A stretch of 17,187 nt of DNA from JACRPZ01 sp040758255 (lineage in GTDB: Bacteria > Nitrospirota > Thermodesulfovibrionia > UBA6902): the NCBI GenBank assembly GCA_040758255.1, contig JBFLVX010000037.1:1-17187 (forward strand), read 5' to 3'. Made by a program: the position numbers and the translations under genes. A model generated the notes under the pieces. That model was not told where the DNA came from, did no database searches, and worked only from the letters and a program-made list of their open reading frames with translations. Positions 7,550-13,868 of the stretch are shown here, in pieces (position 1 is the stretch's first letter; every line of letters begins with the position of its first letter).

Positions 7550-8695
7550 ATGTCCGTAACTGAAAAGGTCGTAGACAAGATCATAAACGAGAAAAACATA
7601 TCCGTTGAAAATCTCCTTTGCACGAAGCTGAGGACCACGAGATCGGGGTGCTCGCTTTGCATTGACACTTGCCCTTTGAATGCGATCAGGATCTCAGATT
7701 CAGGCATTGAGATATCCGGAGATTGCAATGAATGCGGCGCTTGCATCTCCGTATGTCCTAACGGGGCATTCAGAATGAAGGAGGGCGGCGAAAGCGCGGT
7801 CTTGCAGGAGATAAGAGATAAGATTACCGATAACAACGGTCCCGTATTCCGATTCTCATGCGCACATGGAGATAAAAAGGCTGACCTCACGCTTCCGTGC
7901 CTGGGACGTCTTACAGAGGCGCTGCTTCTTGGGCCTTTGAGAAACGGAGCTTCAGCAACAGAGCTTCTGAAGCCGGACTGCGGTGAATGTCATTCAGGAA
8001 AGGCATCATCACAAATTGACGAGGTTACGAAACAGACAGGGTATCTTCTCGACATGTTCGGTTTGGATAAGAATGCAGTCTATGTGAAACGGGCGGCATT
8101 CAGCGCAACACCGGCGCGGGAGGAAAAGAATGTCTCAAGAAGGGCATTTTTCGGCAGTGTAAGAACAAAGATGATGGGAATTGCCGCTGCATCGCTGCCC
8201 GACGGGGAAACGCATGAACAGCCTGTATCTCCTGTGAAGAACAATAAGAGGTATGTGTTGCTTGCTGTTCTAAAGACCTTTTCTCCGGCAAAAGAGGTCT
8301 TCATTCCGTCTGCCGATGCAATGCTGGCGGACATTGAGATTTCTGAAAAGTGTGACGGTTGCGGCGCATGCGCAGCGATCTGTCCTGTCGGCGCGATGAC
8401 ACGCTGTGACAGTGACGGCTGTTTCTCTCTCGGTTTCAGTCCTGCCCTCTGCACCAACTGTCAGGCATGCTCAATGGTCTGTTTGCGCAAGGCAGTTAGC
8501 ATAAAACAGACGGTCAAATTGAATCTGCTTCTTCAGACCGGGGAGACAAAGCTTATAGAGGTAAAAAAGAAAACCTGCCCTGTATGCAGAATAGATTTTA
8601 TCGGAGGAGAAGCGGGAATATGCCCTATCTGTATTAATACGGGCAATAAACGGATGGCGGCAATAAAAAATTTGACGAAAGGGATTCGACCATGA
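7550..8695 (+). CDS. cytoplasmic multi-cluster 4Fe-4S protein with C-terminal zinc-ribbon-like motif
   Basis: 381 residues, ATG 7550 after AGAGGAAAGGA. The N-terminal part has two Cys groups (C24, C34, C37, C41-P and CNECGACISVCP). A middle domain (about 95-190) has scattered Cys (SCAHG, PCLGRL, CGECH). The C-terminal part has CDGCGACAAICP and CTNCQACSMVC, then a CPVC...CPIC pair (about 350-370) like a zinc ribbon. There is no signal peptide. An internal SRRAFFGS looks Tat-like but is far from the N-terminus. It overlaps the TorD-type chaperone gene by ATGA, so the two are tightly coupled. The likely role is in electron supply to, or Fe-S/cofactor maturation of, the molybdoenzyme in the cytoplasm. 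I do not recognise a named family for the full architecture. Confidence 0.75.
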   Translation: MSVTEKVVDKIINEKNISVENLLCTKLRTTRSGCSLCIDTCPLNAIRISDSGIEISGDCNECGACISVCPNGAFRMKEGGESAVLQEIRDKITDNNGPVFRFSCAHGDKKADLTLPCLGRLTEALLLGPLRNGASATELLKPDCGECHSGKASSQIDEVTKQTGYLLDMFGLDKNAVYVKRAAFSATPAREEKNVSRRAFFGSVRTKMMGIAAASLPDGETHEQPVSPVKNNKRYVLLAVLKTFSPAKEVFIPSADAMLADIEISEKCDGCGACAAICPVGAMTRCDSDGCFSLGFSPALCTNCQACSMVCLRKAVSIKQTVKLNLLLQTGETKLIEVKKKTCPVCRIDFIGGEAGICPICINTGNKRMAAIKNLTKGIRP

Positions 8696-9354
8696 ATAAT
8701 GCGGAAATAACTATTACAGCAGGAGAGAGGGCTGAGACATACAGGTTCTTTGCAGGCCTTTGTCTTAAGCCGCCTTCTGAAAATCTTATTTCAATGATAA
8801 GAGACAGGAGCATCATAACCGAGCTGAAGATCGAAAAGGACTGCAGAGGCTACGACGAGATGCTGAGTTTCGTCAACGAGGCCGCAGAGATGCATGACCT
8901 GCAAAACGAGCTTGAGGCCGAGCATGCGGCCCTGTTCACGCTACCGTCAGGCGTGATCCCCCATGAAGGCGTGTTCCTCGACAAAGAAATGCGGCTTGGA
9001 GGAAAGGTAACGGTAAGTGTTAGGCAATATTATGAAAAGGCAGGAGCAGAAATCCTGAACGAATGCATTGAGATGCCCGATCATCTCGGCATTGAGCTCG
9101 AGTTTATGTCCTTCCTGTGCAGGATGGAGGCTGAATTGAGAATGAAAAAAGATTTCTCGGCCCTGCAGAGATGCCTCGAACTTCAGGCGGGGTTTCTGGA
9201 AGAGCACCTTTTGAAATGGGCCTCTCAGTGCTGTGAAAAGATTATGGCAAAGACATCTTGCGGTTTTTACAGGGCGATTGCATATTTGATAATGGAATAT
9301 TTAAAAGCCGAGGAAGAATATATCACTTTTATGTTCTCCGGGGCAAAACATTAG
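8692..9354 (+). CDS. TorD/DmsD-family molybdoenzyme chaperone
   Basis: 220 residues, all-alpha in appearance, with no signal peptide. The order of motifs is that of the TorD family: ERAETYRFFAGLCLKPP near the start, LEAEHAALFTLPSGVIPHEGVF in the centre (the EH..LF..P..P.E signature), then RQYYEKAG and the MPDHLGIELEFMSFL block. Proteins of this family bind the Tat signal of a DMSO-reductase-type enzyme, hold it until the molybdenum cofactor is inserted, and release it to Tat. The natural client here is the catalytic subunit at 3837, perhaps also that at 13865. The ATG overlaps the upstream TGA (ATGA). The length is usual for the family. Confidence 0.9.
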   Translation: MNNAEITITAGERAETYRFFAGLCLKPPSENLISMIRDRSIITELKIEKDCRGYDEMLSFVNEAAEMHDLQNELEAEHAALFTLPSGVIPHEGVFLDKEMRLGGKVTVSVRQYYEKAGAEILNECIEMPDHLGIELEFMSFLCRMEAELRMKKDFSALQRCLELQAGFLEEHLLKWASQCCEKIMAKTSCGFYRAIAYLIMEYLKAEEEYITFMFSGAKH

Positions 9355-9377
9355 TCGGAAATTGAGGAGGTAAGAAT

Positions 9378-9893
9378 ATGCGCAACACAAACTTAATCTT
9401 TATCTTGCTTTGCGCTTTAATAAGCGCGATTGCAACTGCCGGCATGCAGGGCTCTGCGCGGGCGGAGAATTTAAAAGCGGAACCGGCGGTTGCCAATGAA
9501 GAATGTCTGGAATGTCATGATGCTATCCTTGAATGGAGCCCAAGGGGGAAAAAGGTCATCCAGCCTCACCGCCTTCATCTTGAATCAAAAAGGACTGAAT
9601 ATAACGGGAGGCAGAAGATGTGTGTAACGTGCCATGAGGCCATGACGCGTACAGAAGTGGGAAAAGGCATGCTGGAAGGTGACATACATCATCCTTATTC
9701 CGCGATGAAGCCGGACGGGGTCTGGAAAAAGTATATCGTGAGGAATGAGCTTACATCGGAGTCGACTTATCTGGCCGCTGTTCATCCTGAGAAACCTTAT
9801 ATATTCAAACCCCTGCTGGAGCGGCTTGTCTGTGTGGACTGCCATGACGCTGACAGCAAAGTCAAGGTGCTTTACGGGGCAACTTTAAAATGA
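9378..9893 (+). CDS. periplasmic triheme cytochrome c
   Basis: 171 residues, ATG 9378 after GAGGAGGT. The signal peptide (about 1-29, cleavage after ARA) directs it to the periplasm. There are three CxxCH haem c sites: C43-LE-C46-H47, C82-VT-C85-H86 and C152-VD-C155-H156, and extra His (H64, H67, H107, H108) that could be distal ligands. It is likely a periplasmic electron carrier. As no quinol dehydrogenase anchor is encoded in the window, it may link the molybdoenzyme to a membrane quinol-cytochrome c system. No closer family assignment is safe; NapB-, NrfB- and cytochrome c3-like proteins share only the motifs. Confidence 0.88.
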   Translation: MRNTNLIFILLCALISAIATAGMQGSARAENLKAEPAVANEECLECHDAILEWSPRGKKVIQPHRLHLESKRTEYNGRQKMCVTCHEAMTRTEVGKGMLEGDIHHPYSAMKPDGVWKKYIVRNELTSESTYLAAVHPEKPYIFKPLLERLVCVDCHDADSKVKVLYGATLK

Positions 9894-9920
9894 ACCGTCC
9901 CGATGCAACGTCACTGGTTG

Positions 9921-9946
9921 CCTCCCTTCCTTTGACGGGAGGGAGG
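9921..9946. repeat. intergenic hairpin
   Basis: Arms cctcccttcc (9921-9930) and gggagggagg (9937-9946) pair over 10 bp (one T-G pair) around a 6-base loop. No T-run follows, so it is not a clear terminator. It lies 16 bases before the porin start and overlaps the purine-rich Shine-Dalgarno zone, so it could weaken or process expression between cytochrome and porin. The C/G-run style resembles the repeat at 7455-7534. Confidence 0.6.
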
Positions 9947-9962
9947 TGAAGGGGAGCGAATT

Positions 9963-11750
9963 ATGCGCGGTTATATTTTTATATTAATTTTGTTTCTTCT
10001 AACATATCTGACAATGCCTTCGCAATTATGGGCGGAGCAGCCTTCCAAAGAAGCGTCTCCCGTTGAAAGCAGTAATGAAGATGACAAGGAAAGGATCAGG
10101 CAGCTCGAAAAACGCGTCTCTGAGCTTGAGTCTCTGATAAATAAATTCGTTGAAGACAAAAAGCAGACAATAGAGGGAGCGGAAAAGGGTGTTGAATCGC
10201 CGGTAGAAGAAAAGAAGGTTGAAACACCGCCTGCGGACACCGGCGAGTGGGGAGAGCCTGTTGTTGAGGAAGGACCATCAAAGGGCCGGGATGAGGACGC
10301 GAGGCGAAGACTGACAGAGATGGAGACATGGCGCAGGAAAGAGGAAGCCAGGATGGTGAAGGAGGAAGAGGAAGCTGCCGATAAGGTGAAGTACGAACTT
10401 TCCGGCAAGTACAAACTGCGCCTGAATATGAGAAACAACCTTAACCTCAATAATACTCGGCAGCACTGGGTGTATGATGATTACACTTATATTGATCAGA
10501 GATTACAGGTAAGACTGGACGCAACTTACGGACCTTTTACAACGGTTTTGTTGATTGATAAAGGCAACTTTGTGTTTGACTGGAAAGAGGACAGCGAAGG
10601 CACCCTTGACAGGTGGTCTGAATTTCATACTGTTAATGCGGCATTTTTCAGGGAACTTTACCTTCAATATACAGGCGATTTCCTGTTCAAGGGGGGGCGG
10701 CAGAATGTAATGCTCGGCAATGGGGGAATAATACTTGAAGGTCCGGCTGATGCCTTGAAAATTACATATCCTCTCGGCAAGACGCCCATTGGTACGCTTT
10801 CACCAAGCGTGGCTTATATTGCACTCTCAGGCGGATACAGTGACTATTCGGACTTCCTCAAAAGTGGACCTCCATCAGGTGATAGGAGAGCGGTTTTTGG
10901 TATAGCAAATAAATTAGACGGCTGGCTGTTCAGCCTTGACATCAAACCAAAGCGGCATTTACTGATAGAGCCGTACATACTTAAGGTTTACGACAGGGGC
11001 GATTCAGATGACCCTGATCTGAACCTCGATAAAGATTTTCACGCTGCCTCGACAAGCCGCGACGGACAATTTGAGCCTATGTGGGTAGGAGCTGCCGTTT
11101 CAGGTGAGGGTGAAAACATATCCTATGATATCGATCTGATTTATCTTTCCGGCTCATATACAAAAACACAGGATATCGATGCATACGCATTATTATTCAG
11201 GGGTGATTATGATTTCGGGCCTGTCGGCTTTATCAGGGACTTCTCAGCAGGACTTGAATTCGGTCGCGGTTCGGGCAATAAAATAGAGGATTCCGATACA
11301 ATGGATAATGTAAAGGACTTCAGCGGACTATGGCTTTGCAAAGACCGGAGGAAATTCGGGAACATTTTCAGTGAGGACCTGAGGGCAGGGTACTTCTTAT
11401 GGGACAGCAATCTCGCGAACGTGACCTTTTTAAGGGGAATTGTAGACTTTCAACCAGTCGACAGGCTGGAAACAAATCTCGCGGTGGCAAAGCTCTGGAC
11501 AACTGAGAGTGTTTATGAAGGGCATGGCCCTGTAAGAGACTGGAGCAGGGGGATGGCCACATCAACAGAGAAAACAAGAGACATCGGATGGGAGATAGAT
11601 TTGAGTCTTGATTTCCCAATATATAAAAACCGGCTGAGAGGCTTTACAGAGTTTGGATATTTTATTCCCGGTGACGTTTACCGGCGGGCAGACGGACAGA
11701 AGGCTGATCCTGCCTCAGAGGTTGTAATCGGAACAGAGTTAGAATTTTAG
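9963..11750 (+). CDS. outer-membrane beta-barrel porin with N-terminal coiled coil
   Basis: 595 residues, ATG 9963. Signal peptide about 1-24 (LLTYLTMPSQLWAEQ). A heptad coiled coil follows (about 40-65, RIRQLEKRVSELESL), then a charged E/K/P-rich linker to about residue 145. The rest alternates hydrophobic and polar residues with aromatic girdle residues and ends in ELEF, the terminal Phe typical of BAM-inserted barrels. Features such as RQNVMLGNGGIILEGPADALKITYPLG recall the alginate-export-like putative porins. The coiled coil may form trimers or reach the peptidoglycan. In this operon it probably lets the anionic substrate or product through the outer membrane, which is inference from context. 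Confidence 0.82.
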   Translation: MRGYIFILILFLLTYLTMPSQLWAEQPSKEASPVESSNEDDKERIRQLEKRVSELESLINKFVEDKKQTIEGAEKGVESPVEEKKVETPPADTGEWGEPVVEEGPSKGRDEDARRRLTEMETWRRKEEARMVKEEEEAADKVKYELSGKYKLRLNMRNNLNLNNTRQHWVYDDYTYIDQRLQVRLDATYGPFTTVLLIDKGNFVFDWKEDSEGTLDRWSEFHTVNAAFFRELYLQYTGDFLFKGGRQNVMLGNGGIILEGPADALKITYPLGKTPIGTLSPSVAYIALSGGYSDYSDFLKSGPPSGDRRAVFGIANKLDGWLFSLDIKPKRHLLIEPYILKVYDRGDSDDPDLNLDKDFHAASTSRDGQFEPMWVGAAVSGEGENISYDIDLIYLSGSYTKTQDIDAYALLFRGDYDFGPVGFIRDFSAGLEFGRGSGNKIEDSDTMDNVKDFSGLWLCKDRRKFGNIFSEDLRAGYFLWDSNLANVTFLRGIVDFQPVDRLETNLAVAKLWTTESVYEGHGPVRDWSRGMATSTEKTRDIGWEIDLSLDFPIYKNRLRGFTEFGYFIPGDVYRRADGQKADPASEVVIGTELEF

Positions 11751-11795
11751 AGTGAATATCTACCATGAAAATAATGTCTTAAGGAGGCGGCAGGA

Positions 11796-12713
11796 ATGAA
11801 GTTTATCAAATATATGTTTGTGCTGATCTTGATGCTATTTGCTGTAACGGCAGTTGCTCAGGACGCATCGGTTGTAAGGGTCACCCGTATTGACGGAACA
11901 GTGACCAGAAACGGTGGACCGGTAAAAGAAGGCGATATAATCCAGCGTGACGACAGGATCGAAGCAGGGGTGAATTCAGCGGTGGTCCTGACATGGACGA
12001 ACGGAAGCATGATGGAAATATATCCTGAGACAACCCTCGTTATAAACGGGGTCATTTATGAGGGTGACAGAAAATTGGAAAAGTCATTAGTCACCCTGGA
12101 AAAAGGGCGTATATTTACAAAGGCGCAGGTCCCGGACCATATATTTACACAGTTTGAAATAAGGGTCGGGAATGTCCCAGTTATGTCGCAGGGCTCTGAA
12201 TTTGCGCTTAAACTTGATGAAGCCGGGAAAAAATTTACAATCTGGTCTCTGATCGGGAGAACAGTCGTTTTTATTGGAACAGACAGGGTAAGGGTGGAAG
12301 AAGGACAGCAGGCGGCCCTGGAGTCAGGCGGTGTACCCCCTGTTATTGCGCCGATACCCGAGAAAACACAGGAAGCATTATCGAAGACCTCAAAAAGACT
12401 TGGCGGCAGTCTGCTCATTGAAGATGAACCCGTCTCAACCGGCGGCCCGCTGAAGGTAAAGATCGGAGGCGTAAAAAACAGGAGAGGAGATGTCCCCTAT
12501 ACTGTAAATTTCAAGGCGATTATCAGCGGAGGCAGTGGAAAAATAAAGTCGATACAATGGAGTTTCGGCGACGGCGAAAGCGCTGAGGGCAAAGAGGTCC
12601 GGCACACATTCACTCAAGGCGTATATATAGTAGTTATTCGTGTTGAAGATGAGAACGGGCAAAAGGCATCGTCACAGATCAGCATCTCTGTAGAAGAAGC
12701 ATGCTCCTGTTAG
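11796..12713 (+). CDS. secreted FecR-domain plus PKD-domain protein
   Basis: 305 residues, ATG 11796 after AAGGAGG. Signal peptide about 1-21 (ends AVAQD). Residues about 27-165 form a FecR-type domain: VVRVTRIDGTVTRNG, EGDIIQRDDRIEAG, VLTWTNGSMMEIYPETTL, RIFTKAQ, VPVMSQGSEFAL. Residues about 215-300 form a PKD domain with the typical WSFGDGESAEG...HTFTQGVYIVVIRVED. It ends in EEACSC. It lacks the transmembrane anti-sigma part of classical FecR, so a structural or envelope role, perhaps with the porin just upstream, is more likely than sigma-factor signalling. No ligand can be named. Confidence 0.85.
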   Translation: MKFIKYMFVLILMLFAVTAVAQDASVVRVTRIDGTVTRNGGPVKEGDIIQRDDRIEAGVNSAVVLTWTNGSMMEIYPETTLVINGVIYEGDRKLEKSLVTLEKGRIFTKAQVPDHIFTQFEIRVGNVPVMSQGSEFALKLDEAGKKFTIWSLIGRTVVFIGTDRVRVEEGQQAALESGGVPPVIAPIPEKTQEALSKTSKRLGGSLLIEDEPVSTGGPLKVKIGGVKNRRGDVPYTVNFKAIISGGSGKIKSIQWSFGDGESAEGKEVRHTFTQGVYIVVIRVEDENGQKASSQISISVEEACSC

Positions 12714-12751
12714 CTTTATTTATCGGGACAAAAAAAGAAAGGAGTTGAGTT

Positions 12752-12952
12752 ATGTTTGGACTTGGAATGCAGGAACTGGTGATAGTCTTCTTGATTATTT
12801 TTGTCCTGTTTGGGGCCACCAAATTGCCGCAAATAGGAAAAGGGATGGGGGAGGCAATCAGGAACTTTAAAAGGGCGACGTCAGGGATTAAAGATGAAAT
12901 CAGTACAATCAAAGAAACGGTTTTGGAAGATCAGGGGAAAAAAGGGGCATAA
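12752..12952 (+). CDS. tatA: Sec-independent translocase subunit TatA
   Basis: 66 residues, ATG 12752 after AAGGAG. A short N-terminal hydrophobic helix (about 7-22), the FGATKLPQIGKGMGEAIRNFK hinge and amphipathic helix, and a charged C-terminal tail are all TatA/E hallmarks. TatA forms the pore for folded Tat substrates. Its place in this operon, with two Tat-signal-bearing molybdoenzymes and a Tat-signal-bearing Fe-S subunit, points to a dedicated or extra export subunit. No tatB or tatC is in the window, so the host must provide TatC. Confidence 0.95.
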   Translation: MFGLGMQELVIVFLIIFVLFGATKLPQIGKGMGEAIRNFKRATSGIKDEISTIKETVLEDQGKKGA

Positions 12953-13120
12953 CTCATCGCCCCTAAAGAGGGAAAAAAGATATTGGAGCGAAGCGTGATG
13001 GTAACTGTAAAGCAAAGATAATCATTAATATATTAATAATATAATATTATTTGTTTTATAAGGGGCAACATGATAAATAGAGAATATATTGTGAAGACGA
13101 AGTAAATTTTTTTTATTTTT

Positions 13121-13158
13121 TATTTGCATTATAGCGCACTGAAGCTATAATGCAAATA
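13121..13158 (+). promoter_or_regulatory. sigma-70-like promoter inside a perfect 15-bp palindrome
   Basis: Arms tatttgcattatagc (13121-13135) and gctataatgcaaata (13144-13158) are perfect inverted repeats with an 8-base spacer. The right arm holds a consensus -10 box TATAAT (13146-13151), and the left arm holds TTGCAT (13124-13129), a weak -35, with 16-base spacing. Transcription would start near 13158, just before AAGGAG (13163 onward) and the ATG at 13176. A T-rich run lies before the palindrome, so on the minus strand it could act as a terminator instead. A bound dimeric regulator would block this promoter. Confidence 0.5.
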
Positions 13159-13175
13159 TGTGAAAGGAGTAAGTT

Positions 13176-13868
13176 ATGGCTGACAGGAGGTTTTTTTTAA
13201 AAAGGGGGCTTCTGGTAATACTTGGAATAGCCGGACTCGCGGGCGCAAAGAAGGTTGAGGCGGTCTCTGCCAAACCAGACTCAGGACAAAAGTATGGAAT
13301 GGTAATAGATATTAACAGATGCACGGGATGTCAATCATGTGTTATTGCATGTAAGGCACAAAACAAGACTCTGGCTGACCATTTCAATACCAGGATACTC
13401 TCTTTTGAGGATGGTAACTACCCCAATTCACGTATTATTTATAATCCAATCCAGTGCAATCAATGTGAAAATCCGCCCTGTGTACCGGCATGTCCCATAG
13501 ATGCTACATTCAAGCTTCCCAACGGGATCGTGGTCACAGACTGGGACAAGTGCCAGGGGATCGGTGAATGTGTGAATGCATGTCCCTATGAAGCACGCTT
13601 TATTGACGCGAGGTATAGGGGGGAGGATGGAGGTAAGGCGGACAAGTGCGATTTCTGTGTGAACAGGCTGGAACAAGGACTTGAACCGGCCTGTGTGGAG
13701 GCGTGTTCACCAAAGGCAAGGATTTTTGGAGATATTAATGCGCCAAAGGGGGAGTTTGCAGCGTACATCAAGAGAACGGACATCGTGAGAAGAAAGCCTG
13801 GACTAAAGATTAAGACAAACCTCTTATATGTTCCATCACGAAAGAGCAAAAAAGGAGGTGTCGTATGA
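13176..13868 (+). CDS. ttrB: TtrB-like Fe-S subunit with Tat signal and a lost cluster Cys
   Basis: 230 residues, ATG 13176 after AAAGGAG. The N-terminus DRRFFLKRG then a hydrophobic stretch is a Tat signal, unlike the signal-less paralogue at 6834. Cys groups: CTGCQSCVIAC, CNQCENPPCVPAC, CQGIGECVNACPYE and CDFC...CVEAC. In the third group the expected second Cys is Ile129 (C126-Q-G-I129-G-E-C132). In DmsB the same place is Cys102, whose replacement turns a [4Fe-4S] into a [3Fe-4S] cluster, and NarH naturally has Trp in a comparable place. So one cluster here is likely [3Fe-4S] and of higher potential. The stop overlaps the next start (ATGA). It should pass electrons to the TtrA-like subunit. 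Confidence 0.88.
   Translation: MADRRFFLKRGLLVILGIAGLAGAKKVEAVSAKPDSGQKYGMVIDINRCTGCQSCVIACKAQNKTLADHFNTRILSFEDGNYPNSRIIYNPIQCNQCENPPCVPACPIDATFKLPNGIVVTDWDKCQGIGECVNACPYEARFIDARYRGEDGGKADKCDFCVNRLEQGLEPACVEACSPKARIFGDINAPKGEFAAYIKRTDIVRRKPGLKIKTNLLYVPSRKSKKGGVV

Noticed and set aside
7979..7993. CGECH as a haem c site in the polyferredoxin
   Set aside because: The protein has no signal peptide, and haem c attachment happens in the periplasm. The Cys are more likely part of a metal or Fe-S site.
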